64,000 bases of DNA from Hyphomicrobiales bacterium (GCA_021775525.1 JAJFHQ010000075.1:1-64000), one strand, 5' to 3'; positions 29,278 to 38,007 are shown, counted from the stretch's first letter. Numbers and translations: made by a program. The notes: generated by a model from the letters alone, not told the origin.

Positions 29278-29499
29278 GGGGTTTTCTCTAGATAACATCC
29301 TGCCCGGAATACTAGCCTATTCGTCTCCCGCGAAGCCTGTGCCCGCGAATTCGGGTAGCGGAGTACCATTGGAGCTTTGTGGAGCAAACAGGGAGATATC
29401 CAAGCGATAGTGAGCCCCTGCTTTCACGGGGGTGACGAAGGTGCTGACCAGCAGCATTCTATATTGAAGGGGCACCCGCTTATTGCAGAGAAGTTTCTA

Positions 29500-29673
29500 T
29501 TAGTTTTTATACCACGAACTTGGCCCACGTCTGGTTGCCGGTTTGGTCTTTACCACCGGTGGTACAAAAACTGCCTCGCAGAGGGGGCAAACGATGGGGT
29601 CGTGGTTCAGGTCAAAATACTTTTCGCCGCAATCGCTGCAAACCCGCTTTGTTCCACGTTCTGCTTTGGACAT
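29500..29673 (-). CDS. Short FYDLN-acid (TIGR02300-type) zinc-ribbon protein
   Basis: 57 aa: MSKAERGTKRVCSDCGEKYF, then DLNHDPIVCPLCEAVF and a short basic tail ending SSWYKN. Two CxxC pairs form a zinc ribbon, and YFDLNHDPIVCP matches the N-terminal block of the alphaproteobacterial FYDLN-acid family. Family members are usually about 100-130 aa with a long acidic C-terminus; here the acidic part is missing, because TAA comes soon after the ribbon. Role unknown. Too short for routine gene finding. Confidence 0.8.
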   Translation of the reverse strand: MSKAERGTKRVCSDCGEKYFDLNHDPIVCPLCEAVFVPPVVKTKPATRRGPSSWYKN

Positions 29674-29778
29674 GAGATTTTCCTTTGGCTTTAGGATCAG
29701 AAGTAATGGACATCAATCGATGCCGTGGGCTTGGGGATATGCTCAAACCGTGGGCTCGAAATGGTGTCTAGATCGACG

Positions 29779-30081
29779 CTACTGATCCGAGAGTTTCAAT
29801 TCGGGGTATGCCCGATCCATCGCATCGCAAAACGCTTGATTGTTCGAATCCCACCAGGCGTCAGACAATTCCTGACCGCTGATGTGGACTGGCCTCTGTG
29901 GAGTGCCCTTGTTCGACCTTGTTCTGGAAATGGTTTGGGGTCTCTTGGAAACGCCCTGACACCTCAGAAACCGCTCCATCGTCTCTTCAGAAACACAGCA
30001 TGCTTTTGCCAGTTCCAAGATCGTGGCACCGCCCTGGTAAAGCCGGAGTACTTCAAGAGGATTATCAGGTTTGAACGGCAT
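29779..30081 (-). CDS. Small HTH-like hypothetical protein
   Basis: 100 aa. Residues about 8-45 (LEVLRLYQGGATILELAKA, then CCVSEETMERFLRCQGV) look like a resolvase- or transposase-type helix-turn-helix. The remainder is basic, then acidic, with no recognised domain. It lies alone in the accessory island, next to a dispersed palindromic repeat. It may be a regulator or the remnant of a recombinase N-terminus; the coding call itself is moderate. Confidence 0.5.
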   Translation of the reverse strand: MPFKPDNPLEVLRLYQGGATILELAKACCVSEETMERFLRCQGVSKRPQTISRTRSNKGTPQRPVHISGQELSDAWWDSNNQAFCDAMDRAYPELKLSDQ

Positions 30082-30203
30082 CGTGACTACACTCTAACGC
30101 ATTTGAAGAAATTTAGCACGAGCGTGAATGCCATTGGGAAAAATCATCATTGCCATTGCCTGCTCATGCCAGGGGAGCGGACATTCAGTGCAGGTGTCAC
30201 TTA

Positions 30204-30229
30204 TATCCGCTAAGTGCCAATAGCGGACA
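30204..30229. repeat. Dispersed palindromic repeat, copy 1 (single unit)
   Basis: Inverted repeat TCCGCTA/TAGCGGA around the loop AGTGCCAA, the same TATCCGCTAAGTGCCAA... core as copies near 59.7, 62.6 and 63.3 kb. Only one of the two units usual in the other copies is clear here. Confidence 0.7.
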
Positions 30230-30274
30230 TTTGCGGGTAATGAATTATGATCGTAATTTTTTGTACTCAGCGCT

Positions 30275-31249
30275 CTACGAGCGCACGCACCTGTTCTGTT
30301 GCCTGCGGTAAGGCTTGTCACAGGCCCAGTCATTGCCGGAATAATTGAGATGACCGTTCTGGGGTATTTTGACTGGCGCGCATGTCTTCCCAGACGATTC
30401 AAACCCGCGATTGCACTTCCAGCCGGAACCGTAATTGGCTTCCACGAAATAGGCATTCTCTGGAACCTTGACCTCGTCGCATGAATTCCCGGACGCCCGG
30501 AATCCACGGTTGCATTTCCAGCCGTCTCCGTAAGTTGCATCCACAAAATAGCCGTTCTCCGGAACGACAACCGCAACGCAACTGTCATTGGTCGCCTTGA
30601 AACCACGTGCGCATACCCAGCCAGATCCGCTTCTAGAGCTAGTGAGGTACCCATGCTCAGGAACCTTGATTGCGACACATGTTTCATTGACGGCCTGGTA
30701 GCCGTGATTGCACTCCCACCCGCCCCTGTATGACGATGCATCAAAGTACCCATTCTCCGGGATTTTGACGGATACGCAGTCATCGTTGACTGCGCGAAAT
30801 TGCCTGACACACTTCCAGCTGTCGCCGGAAGAATTCAGATAACCATCTGCCGGCACCTTGACGAGTTCACATGCGCCGCTCACCCCATTGTATCCGCGCT
30901 CACATTTCCACCCGTCGCCGGCAGCGTTCATATAAGCGTTCGCAGGCAACTCGAATGCGATGCAGACCGCGTTATCCTCGCGATATCCGCGGTCACACCC
31001 CCAACCTTTTCCGTAGGAATCCCCGGTTGGAAAAGCATTTGCAGGAATTTTGATCGCCGCGCAGGCGCCATCGCTCTCGCGGAACCCGGTGTTGCACTCC
31101 CACCCGCTGCCATAGCGCCTCTCGGTCGCATTCTCGGGCGTTCCTGGGGAATTGGTCTGTGCAAAAACAACGGAAGGCGCAGCCGCCAGAAGTGTAAGCA
31201 GTAATAAGGAGTGCATGAAAATGTCATGCGCAGGTCGAATTCCATTCAT
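30275..31249 (-). CDS. Secreted protein with nine Cys repeats
   Basis: 324 aa. Signal peptide (about residues 12-30, ending SVVFAQ), then nine units of about 32 residues with the pattern GWxCxxGFxxxxxxC followed by (V/I)KVPENAY and a YGxG turn, e.g. GWKCNRGFRASGNSC and GWECNHGYQAVNETC. Each unit has two Cys, suited to one disulfide. No catalytic domain is seen. Start chosen from AAGGA 7 nt before the ATG; the ATG is only 3 nt past the stop of the MurE-like gene, so the two form an operon. Likely an extracytoplasmic structural or binding protein. Confidence 0.8.
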   Translation of the reverse strand: MNGIRPAHDIFMHSLLLLTLLAAAPSVVFAQTNSPGTPENATERRYGSGWECNTGFRESDGACAAIKIPANAFPTGDSYGKGWGCDRGYREDNAVCIAFELPANAYMNAAGDGWKCERGYNGVSGACELVKVPADGYLNSSGDSWKCVRQFRAVNDDCVSVKIPENGYFDASSYRGGWECNHGYQAVNETCVAIKVPEHGYLTSSRSGSGWVCARGFKATNDSCVAVVVPENGYFVDATYGDGWKCNRGFRASGNSCDEVKVPENAYFVEANYGSGWKCNRGFESSGKTCAPVKIPQNGHLNYSGNDWACDKPYRRQQNRCVRS

Positions 31250-31252
31250 GGG

Positions 31253-32395
31253 TCATTCCTTGGTGGGTAAGACTGGCGTTAATTGCATTTGTATTCGATT
31301 TAAAATGGCACTCGACGCTATTTCCATCTCATCAAAGTGAATGGTTTTTGATTTTAGCACTTGATAGGTTTCGTGCCCTTTGCCAGCCAGAATAACGACA
31401 TCATTTTCTTGAGCTTTATTAATGATAAATTCTATCGCTCTTCTTCTGTCCTGGATCAAAATATGATCGTGGAAATCGGGGTCTACGCCGCCCAAAATTT
31501 CAGCCATAATTTCCTGGCCTTCCTCTGAGCGCGGATTGTCATCCGCAATCACCAGGAAATCAGCAATCTCACTTGCAATTTTACCCATCTTAGGCCGCTT
31601 GCCGCGATCTCGATTTCCGCCACAACCAAAAAGTGCCAACAGGCGGCCACCTCGTGCAGTTGCGATGTTTTTGACAGTTCTGAGAACGTTTTGGAGTCCA
31701 TCTGGTGTATGGGCATAGTCGACCAGAACCATATAGGACTGCCCTTCATCGACCTTTTCCATGCGGCCTCTTGGGGAAACACAGGAGGACAATGTTTTAC
31801 GAATATGTCTTTCGGGAATTCCGATATGGCGAAGGACACTTGCTGCCGCTTTGATATTCAGAAGATTGAAATCCCCCAATAGCTGGGTCGGAAATTCAAT
31901 CGGCTCTTTTTCAAAGTTTTTCGGGTAAATCTTATGGGCGCCACCTTCGCTCATAAAACCCAACTTTGCCCGTTGGTAGTGTTTCAGTGTCTTATGATAG
32001 TCGAGGTGATCCTGAGTAATGTTTGTCAGCAATTTGACATCAAAATTGGTGCCCAATACCCGCTCCTGGCTTATCCCTTCTGACGTTACTTCCATCACGA
32101 AATGAGTGCCTCCCTGGTCCAGGTGAGCTCTCATAAAATTGGAAATGTCAGATGGTTCCGGGGTGGATAAGTCGTTGTTTCCTGAATTCAATGTTCCTAG
32201 TACAAACGGATTGTACCCGGCAGCTTTCAGGACTTCCCCAATTAGGTATGTGACTGTTGTTTTGCCATTCGTGCCTGTAATGCCAATCACGTAAAGCTCA
32301 TTTGACGGATGCCTATAGGGACCGGGTGCATATTTGCCAAAAGGAGCTGGGACCACGTCCGTGGTTTTTTCAGATTCTTTGTGATGCGTGTCCAA
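31253..32395 (-). CDS. MurE-like Mur ligase lacking the N-terminal UDP-binding domain
   Basis: 380 aa from a TTG start preceded by AGGAG with 5-nt spacing; the frame is open further but lacks an ATG. Central domain: P-loop VIGITGTNGKTTVTYLIGE near residues 30-50, VMEVTSEGIS, and the carbamoyl-Lys region YQRAKLGF. C-terminal domain: ALFGCGGNRDRGKRP, the diaminopimelate-type motif DNPRSE, and ILAGKGHE. True MurE is about 490 aa with a roughly 90-residue UMP-binding domain; that part is absent. So it keeps ATP and amino-acid sites but may use another acceptor. AT-rich codon use unlike the flanking core genes suggests transfer. Confidence 0.8.
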   Translation of the reverse strand: MDTHHKESEKTTDVVPAPFGKYAPGPYRHPSNELYVIGITGTNGKTTVTYLIGEVLKAAGYNPFVLGTLNSGNNDLSTPEPSDISNFMRAHLDQGGTHFVMEVTSEGISQERVLGTNFDVKLLTNITQDHLDYHKTLKHYQRAKLGFMSEGGAHKIYPKNFEKEPIEFPTQLLGDFNLLNIKAAASVLRHIGIPERHIRKTLSSCVSPRGRMEKVDEGQSYMVLVDYAHTPDGLQNVLRTVKNIATARGGRLLALFGCGGNRDRGKRPKMGKIASEIADFLVIADDNPRSEEGQEIMAEILGGVDPDFHDHILIQDRRRAIEFIINKAQENDVVILAGKGHETYQVLKSKTIHFDEMEIASSAILNRIQMQLTPVLPTKE

Positions 32396-32449
32396 AATAT
32401 CTCCTAATGTGAAATTTAAAATCCGCGCAGGACAGTTCAAAAGCAGAAC

Positions 32450-32596
32450 TCAGTGCTTTGCTTTTCGCCCAGAAAAAATCCGAGCGCCCGCCTGTTTGAT
32501 CTGCGAACCGAACGAGGTTTCGGATTTATTCGCAGGAGACTTGACCTTTTTTGGTTTTTTTGGCTCGCGGTTGCTGCGCTGTTGACCTTTTGCCAT
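32450..32596 (-). CDS. 48-aa basic hypothetical protein
   Basis: MAKGQQRSNREPKKPKKVKS followed by a Ser/Lys-rich end (FGSQIKQAGARIFSGRKAKH). The MAKGQxRSNxExKKPKK start resembles short basic proteins annotated as hypothetical in many proteobacteria; function unknown. AAGGAAA lies close before the ATG on the minus strand. It is 55 nt upstream of the MurE-like gene on the same strand and may be the first gene of that operon. Confidence 0.65.
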   Translation of the reverse strand: MAKGQQRSNREPKKPKKVKSPANKSETSFGSQIKQAGARIFSGRKAKH

Positions 32597-32812
32597 GCTG
32601 AAATTTCCTTTTAACTAGGCATATCGCCATCGGAAAATACCGGACCGGCGAGCTTGCCCTCCTGATGGAGTTGTAAGGGAGGATCGCTCCCCTGGATTTC
32701 TGTCTGCTACGAAGTGGGCCGTTGAACTATATTCGGCCGGCGTTTTGGCGATGAGCAACGGGATGCGCGCATCCTCGCGGATAGGCGACCATTACACCTG
32801 CCAATGGCAAAA

Positions 32813-33055
32813 TCAGTTCTGAACTATTCTCTTTGCCTGCGCCAAGGCATCGTTCAGGTGCGTGTAGCGAAAAGCCCCGAGGTGAAAATAGTCAACCGGG
32901 ACATGCGTAATGCCATATGCCGCCATCTCGCTGGCAAGCGCGGTCTCTTTTGATTTGGTCCGCGGCCTGGTTGGCACTGTGCGTCGCGGCTCATTCTGAG
33001 GTTTACTCTTGTTCCGCCCTAGATGCTTCGACGAAATTTTCTTGGTGGTGGGCAT
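32813..33055 (-). CDS. 80-aa hypothetical protein with basic N-terminus
   Basis: MPTTKKISSKHLGRNKSKPQ opens a basic segment of about 40 residues. A more structured end follows: ASEMAAYGITHVPVDYFHLG and FRYTHLNDALAQAKRIV. The second half looks like a conserved small-domain family of unknown role. Start at the Met at 33055 is preferred; an upstream in-frame ATG at 33130 lies in AT-rich DNA. GAGGA lies about 12 nt upstream. Confidence 0.6.
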   Translation of the reverse strand: MPTTKKISSKHLGRNKSKPQNEPRRTVPTRPRTKSKETALASEMAAYGITHVPVDYFHLGAFRYTHLNDALAQAKRIVQN

Positions 33056-33094
33056 ATGGAATGTTTTTCCTCTTCTGGCGATTGTTTTTGCCAG

Positions 33095-33262
33095 CGACAC
33101 GATTATAAGATATTTATAAGTTTTTTTCAATTAAATACTTATATAAATTCAGAATTGAAATAATATAGTTGTCGTAACAATTCACGATTATGAAATACGA
33201 ATATTATGAGATACATGATGTATTCAATATTTTATTTTGTCTAAATCAAGAATATGTTTGCG
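33095..33262. other. AT-rich intergenic tract
   Basis: About 170 bp with very low GC (many A/T runs such as TTTTTTTCAATTAAATAC) in an otherwise GC-rich window. No gene is supported. It lies upstream of the 80-aa gene and may contain its promoter or be a trace of transferred DNA. Confidence 0.5.
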
Positions 33263-33334
33263 TATGCCCCACTGGTTGGCAACCGCACGTGCGCCCTCAC
33301 CTGCACATACGTTGTGACTGGGGACGTTAGCCCG

Positions 33335-33529
33335 CTATCTTGAGGCTTCTTGTTCGAGTTTTTCTTTGGTCATCTCTACAGTCCCAAGCACGTCAAACGT
33401 TCGTTGCCCGGCGAGCTCGATCTTTGAAGTGCCCTGCGCGTCGCCGGGGCTGATTATGATGACCTGAGTCGCGTTGACGAAAATGCTTCTGTCTTGCGTG
33501 ACTTTTTTGAATTCACAATAAATTCCCAT
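33335..33529 (-). CDS. 64-aa hypothetical protein, FlbD-like strand pattern
   Basis: MGIYCEFKKVTQDRSIFVNA, then TQVIIISPGDAQ and a predicted strand-loop-strand ending TVEMTKEKLEQEASR. The pattern of a VN-x-QV strand, an Ile/Leu-rich hairpin and a terminal helix recalls FlbD-like or other small all-beta proteins, but there is no firm match. No flagellar gene is nearby. Coding is supported by codon pattern and by the well-formed product. Confidence 0.55.
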   Translation of the reverse strand: MGIYCEFKKVTQDRSIFVNATQVIIISPGDAQGTSKIELAGQRTFDVLGTVEMTKEKLEQEASR

Positions 33530-33658
33530 GACTTATGACTGCTCCAATGAGTTCTTCACTCAAATAGGCGCACAAAGAAGTTTATGAAATGAGCGGCAAG
33601 AGATTTATAACTTTGTTATCGGTACATGAAGCTGCGTGATTTCCCTTTGGTCATGCCC

Positions 33659-33690
33659 GATGACCGCATTTGGGTCAAAAGCAGATATTC
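33659..33690. repeat. Degenerate copy of the dispersed palindromic repeat
   Basis: ATGACCGCATTTGGGTCAAA then AGCAGATATT resembles the second palindrome unit (ATGTCCGCTTTCGGGG...AAAGCGGACAT) with several mismatches. Weak on its own; listed because clear copies occur elsewhere in the window. Confidence 0.35.
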
Positions 33691-33740
33691 TGGAGGCTCA
33701 TGCAAGAACGTCCGCCAAGTGCCTTAGCCGCGATGTGACA

Positions 33741-34679
33741 TCACATGCGCAAGCGGCCGGAAGACTCTTCCAACACCAGGGCCTCCGCGGCGGGACGTTC
33801 CCGCAGGGCATCGACGAGGTCACTCTGCGATGGGGTGCCAACAACTTCGTCAGTCCAGACTTTCAGGTTGGTTAGCTGATAGTCTCCAAAGGTCGTCATC
33901 ATGGCCACGTCAGCGGCATCGCGCCCGCGTACCATGAGAATGCGTCCGATACGCGGCGTGTTGTTCCGCGGATCAAATGCGTACCATTCCCCTTCCAGGT
34001 AAACTTCGCTCCATGCGCAGAAATCCCCCGCGATCGCTTCTTCAACACCTATGTTGCTGATATAGCCGCTGGCGTAGCGCGCCGGGAAATTCATGGCACG
34101 GCAAAGGGCGATAAACAGGTGTGCGAAATCGCGACATACACCGGTACCCTCTCGAAACACATCGACCGCCGTCTTTGTGGGCCGGCCGAACCGGTAGTCG
34201 AAGAGTACATTGTTGTGAACCCAGTTCGAGATTGCCTGCACCCGCGCCCAGCCAGTTGGCGTGGAACCGAAAAGGTCCCATGCCTTCTCGATAAGCTCGT
34301 CACTTTCGCAATACCGGCTGGCCAACAGGTACGGAAGCGTCTCGACAGGCAGGTCCGGAATTTCATGCTGGCGCGCATCCCAGTTGAACCTGTCCGTCTC
34401 GCCTGTATCCTCAACAATGCAATCGGACCAGAGAACGGTTGAACCCTGCGGCGCCAGGATACGCGCGCTACGGTTTCCGTAGATATCAATATATTCCTCG
34501 ATGCTGATCTCGGGCTCCGTGCGGATCTGATCGGAGCCAATCATCCGGCGATTGTTCAAGGGATGCGGGTACAACGCCACGAGCATGGGCGTTGGCTTCG
34601 GACAGTCAACCGCGATTTCAAATCCTGTGCGAATGAATATTGCCGATCCCTTTCGTGTTGATGGCCGGAGATCATTCAA
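33741..34679 (-). CDS. Transglutaminase-like family protein
   Basis: 312 aa. An N-terminal beta-sandwich (to about 130) starts IFIRTGFEIAVDCPKPTPML. The transglutaminase core follows with the nucleophile in GTGVCRDFAHLFIALCRAMN and the Asp in WYAFDPRNNTPRIGRIL. The usual catalytic His position reads Cys (GDFCAWSEVYLEGEWY). As I recall, related alphaproteobacterial proteins often have Ser there, so the family may be non-classical. Probably a cysteine peptidase-like or inactive member; substrate unknown. The true start could be slightly inside the given one. Confidence 0.85.
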   Translation of the reverse strand: MNDLRPSTRKGSAIFIRTGFEIAVDCPKPTPMLVALYPHPLNNRRMIGSDQIRTEPEISIEEYIDIYGNRSARILAPQGSTVLWSDCIVEDTGETDRFNWDARQHEIPDLPVETLPYLLASRYCESDELIEKAWDLFGSTPTGWARVQAISNWVHNNVLFDYRFGRPTKTAVDVFREGTGVCRDFAHLFIALCRAMNFPARYASGYISNIGVEEAIAGDFCAWSEVYLEGEWYAFDPRNNTPRIGRILMVRGRDAADVAMMTTFGDYQLTNLKVWTDEVVGTPSQSDLVDALRERPAAEALVLEESSGRLRM

Positions 34680-34902
34680 TCGATTATCCTTGGCAGCACC
34701 TGACTGAAATTGGATGTCAAAGGGTGTGTAGCCCGGGATCTGAAATTCAACATTGTCTTGTCCTCGAGTTCGCCAAAGAGACCGGTTGGCCAGGCACGCT
34801 ATGCAACACGCCCGGGGAATTCACATCGGCCAAAAAACCGAGACGCGGCAACCGGGCCGGGCCTCGGCATAACCCCTCAACAGGATTCATTTCCAGAGCC
34901 TT

Positions 34903-35223
34903 TTATCTACATTTTTTTTTGCGCTCTTCCTTCTGGATGGCTGCGACGTCAGCCGCCGCATCTGCCGGCAGTTTGCCATGGGGTGGTTTACAGACATTCG
35001 GGTAATCGGGCTTGTTGTGGAAGGCCGCTATCCCGCGGGCTGTCGTGAAGCAGTGGCCGTAGTGGGCATAGAGCCCGTTTCGTTCATGCCAGAGATCGTT
35101 ACAGTCCAAATCTGCCCAATCACTCTGCGCAGAAACAGGTGATGAAGGAGCCGTGATAAATAGTGGCGCAACCAGAACCATAGCAGCCATCGCCGACAAT
35201 CTTGGCAACCTAATGAGTGACAT
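34903..35223 (-). CDS. Secreted YARHG-like domain protein
   Basis: 106 aa. A signal peptide (about residues 8-32, ending SPVSAQS) precedes a small domain DLDCNDLWHERNGLYAHYGH followed by CFTTARGIAAFHNK. This resembles the YARHG domain (LWYxRNxIYAxxGYCFxTxxAxxxF), an extracellular domain of unknown role. The tail is Lys-rich. Three Cys are present in the mature part. Single gene. Confidence 0.75.
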   Translation of the reverse strand: MSLIRLPRLSAMAAMVLVAPLFITAPSSPVSAQSDWADLDCNDLWHERNGLYAHYGHCFTTARGIAAFHNKPDYPNVCKPPHGKLPADAAADVAAIQKEERKKKCR

Positions 35224-35475
35224 ATCCGTATTTCCCTGAGAAATGAACTTGTTTGAATGAAAGAACAGTACCGGGATTGAGACGTGGCCTCAATCCCCAA
35301 CGCCATTGGGCAGTGTCTCAGTTTGAATTTTCACGCTTCTTATAAGTCTTTGACCGTCCCGGCATTGGAGCACGGGCATCGATCAAGCCAACAATCCATT
35401 CCGTATCGTGCTTATCGCTGACGCGCGTTCCCAATTAGAGTCTGCTTTACCCCGGGAGCGTACACAAGTAGACGC

Positions 35476-36174
35476 CTACTCCGCCGCCAGCGCGCCTTGC
35501 ATGATCTGCCACGCCAATGAACCGCGGCCTTCGAGGTTCTTGTCAAACGCTTGCGCAAATTCCTGCGGGACGGAACCTGTCACCGCGTCGTTCGCCAGCA
35601 GAGCGTCTGACCACGCCTGCACCAGCGGGAACTCGTCCAGCAGACCTGTTTGCAGGGCCTTTTCGCAAATCGCAAAGCGCATGAAGAACGGCCCGTAGGC
35701 TGCATCGACAAGACACAGATCCTCACCGTTGAAATAAGGTCCATCATTGCCGCGTTCCGCAAGCGCGCCTTCAAGGCGGCTGATGCGTTGCTTCGCCGTT
35801 TCCAGCGCTTCGGGAAGGGCCTCCTTCGAGGCGCAGTAGCTCAGGTTGGAGATGCCCGGACCCCAGGCGAAGGTCGGCAGGAAGTCCGTCCAGGCGCGGT
35901 TCTGGGCCCGCTTGACCGGGTCAGCCGGGTGCAGGCGCGGCTCGAAGGTCTCTTCCAGATATTCGGCAATCGCGTTTGATTCAAACAAGGCCGTGCCGTC
36001 CACTTTGAGAACTGGCACCTTTCCGTGGGGCGAGATTTCAAGGAACCAGTCCGGCTTTTCCTTGAGGTTGATATAGGTGACGTCGAACTCGATGCCCTTG
36101 GCGCGCAGGATGATGACGGCCCGCTGCACCCACGGACATGTAACGGATGAAACAAGATGATAGTTCGACGCCAT
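35476..36174 (-). CDS. Glutathione S-transferase family protein
   Basis: 232 aa. The thioredoxin-like N-terminal domain (about 1-80) has VTCPWVQRAVIILRAKGIEF with Cys in the omega/beta-type active-site position, and the GSH-binding SNAIAEYLEE. The C-terminal helical domain has the usual Asp near LVDAAYGPFFMRF. Cytoplasmic thiol transfer or dehalogenation-type role; substrate unknown. Confidence 0.92.
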   Translation of the reverse strand: MASNYHLVSSVTCPWVQRAVIILRAKGIEFDVTYINLKEKPDWFLEISPHGKVPVLKVDGTALFESNAIAEYLEETFEPRLHPADPVKRAQNRAWTDFLPTFAWGPGISNLSYCASKEALPEALETAKQRISRLEGALAERGNDGPYFNGEDLCLVDAAYGPFFMRFAICEKALQTGLLDEFPLVQAWSDALLANDAVTGSVPQEFAQAFDKNLEGRGSLAWQIMQGALAAE

Positions 36175-36254
36175 GGGAACCCCCGCTTGCGATCTGGTCT
36201 TTTGAATTACCCTGGCACCCTATGTGTTGACCGGTCGTCTCACAAGCGCGTGCC

Positions 36255-37451
36255 TTACCCCGCCAACGACGCGATCACCGAATTCAGCACCAGCAGCCCG
36301 TCCGCCGTCGCCATCAGCCGATCGCCGGAGACGCGCACCAGCCCGTCCGTCTCCAGGGTGGCGATTGTGATATAGTCAACCTCGCCACCGAGTGCTGCGT
36401 AGTGCGACAGCGAGATGCCCTCGGAGAGGCGCATGCCCATCAGCAGATATTCCTCTGACACTTCGCCCGCCAGGAGTTGTTCTGAAGTTTCAGTAGCGTG
36501 GCCAGCCTCCAGCACCTGCTCGGCCCAGTCTTCAGGGTTGCTCAGGATTGAGAGCGCGTGGCGCGCGCCGTCAAGCGTGAGTCTCCCATGAGCGCCGGGG
36601 CCAACGCCCGCATAGTCTCCCATGTTCCAGTACAGCAGATTGTGCCGGCTTTCCTGTCCCGGCACCGCGTGATTGGACACCTCGTATGCCGGAAGCCCGG
36701 CTACCGTGCACATCTCCTGCGTCATCACGAAGAAATCGCGCGCATGTTCCTCATCCGGCATTTTGAGCTTGCCCGCGGCATGGAGTGCGGCGAAGGGCGT
36801 GCCCTCCTCGATGGTGAGCTGGTAGAGCGACAAATGCCCCTTGGCGAGGCTGAGCGCGTGCGAAAGTTCAGTGCGCCATTGCTCAAGCGTCTGGCGAGGC
36901 CGGGCATAGATCAAATCGAATGACACGCGCTCAAAATGATCCTTGGCGATATTGAGCGCGTTCAATCCCTCTTCCACCGTGTGCGTGCGGCCAAGCGCTT
37001 TGAGGACGACGTCATTCAGCGCCTGCAGGCCCACCGAGACCCGGTTCACCCCGGCGGCTCGGTAGCTGGCAAAGCGTTCTGCCTCCACGCTGGTCGGGTT
37101 TGCCTCCAGCGTGATTTCAGCGCCGGGGACAAGCGGCCAGTTCTGCGCGATGCGCTCCAGGATGGCGGCACAGGTTTCAGGCATCATGCGCGAGGGCGTG
37201 CCGCCGCCGAAGAAGATGCTGGTGACGTCGCGCGGTCCTGTGAGTGCGCGCATATGATCGAGCTCAGCCAGATAGGCGGAGCGGAAGCGCGCTTCGTTGA
37301 TGCCGCCATGGCGCACATGGGAATTGAAATCGCAATAGGGGCACTTGGCCTCACAAAAAGGCCAGTGGACATAGACCGCGAAGCCGGGATCAGGCGTCGA
37401 GACAGGTGTCCCGGAAGAGTTTGAAAGCCCTGGCGCGGTGAGATTGTCCAT
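36255..37451 (-). CDS. hemW: Radical SAM heme chaperone HemW
   Basis: 398 aa from [14 protein letters not shown], the only suitable Met before the catalytic core. The radical-SAM cluster motif CxxxCxxC reads [16 protein letters not shown], and the HemW marks [19 protein letters not shown] are present. HemW was long called oxygen-independent coproporphyrinogen oxidase but carries and inserts heme. The start overlaps the end of rdgB by 62 nt, in a different frame; conserved residues begin only after the overlap. Confidence 0.93.
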   Translation of the reverse strand: MDNLTAPGLSNSSGTPVSTPDPGFAVYVHWPFCEAKCPYCDFNSHVRHGGINEARFRSAYLAELDHMRALTGPRDVTSIFFGGGTPSRMMPETCAAILERIAQNWPLVPGAEITLEANPTSVEAERFASYRAAGVNRVSVGLQALNDVVLKALGRTHTVEEGLNALNIAKDHFERVSFDLIYARPRQTLEQWRTELSHALSLAKGHLSLYQLTIEEGTPFAALHAAGKLKMPDEEHARDFFVMTQEMCTVAGLPAYEVSNHAVPGQESRHNLLYWNMGDYAGVGPGAHGRLTLDGARHALSILSNPEDWAEQVLEAGHATETSEQLLAGEVSEEYLLMGMRLSEGISLSHYAALGGEVDYITIATLETDGLVRVSGDRLMATADGLLVLNSVIASLAG

Positions 37452-38007
37452 GTTTCTCGTCCGGCTCCATTTCGCCGAAAGTCTCGCTCCCGCCCTGGGG
37501 CAGGAAAATCGGGTCATAACCGAAGCCGCGCTTCCCGCGCGGCGGCCACACAAGCGTGCCGAAAACCTTACCCTCGAATGTTTCACACGCGCCATCGGGC
37601 GTGGCAAGCGTCAGGGCGCAGGTGAAGTTGGCACCGCGCCTGTCGGGCGTTCTTGCATCTGCTTCCCCGAGCGCCACCTCGACCCGGCCCATGGCCACCT
37701 CGAAATCCTTTGTCTCACCCGCCCAGCGCGCCGAGTAAATTCCGGGTTGCCCGTCGAGCGCGTCAACTTCCAGGCCGCTGTCATCGGCCAATGCGGGAAG
37801 CCCGCTCGCCTTAGCAGCCGCACGCGCCTTGAGTTCGGCATTGGCCTTGAAGGTAATCCCGGTTTCTTCCGGCTCGGGCAAATCCAGTTCGCCCGCCGAA
37901 ACGGCCTCAATGCCGTAGGGCGCAAGGAGTTCGTTGATCTCGCGCACCTTGCCCTTGTTGTGGCTTGCCACCACCAGCCGGTCGCCGGATTTGAGTTTTG
38001 CGGTCAT
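37390..38007 (-). CDS. rdgB: Non-canonical purine NTP pyrophosphatase RdgB
   Basis: 205 aa from [18 protein letters not shown]1 family: [14 protein letters not shown] at the start, [14 protein letters not shown] at the catalytic Asp and [12 protein letters not shown]. It hydrolyses XTP, ITP and dITP to keep deaminated purines out of DNA. It lies between rph and hemW on the same strand, a conserved alphaproteobacterial order. Confidence 0.96.
   Translation of the reverse strand: MTAKLKSGDRLVVASHNKGKVREINELLAPYGIEAVSAGELDLPEPEETGITFKANAELKARAAAKASGLPALADDSGLEVDALDGQPGIYSARWAGETKDFEVAMGRVEVALGEADARTPDRRGANFTCALTLATPDGACETFEGKVFGTLVWPPRGKRGFGYDPIFLPQGGSETFGEMEPDEKHGQSHRARAFKLFRDTCLDA

Noticed and set aside
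33191-33327. Small AT-rich frame beginning MKYEYYEIHDV
   Set aside because: 46 codons with no ribosome site and an improbable end; better explained as chance in AT-rich DNA.
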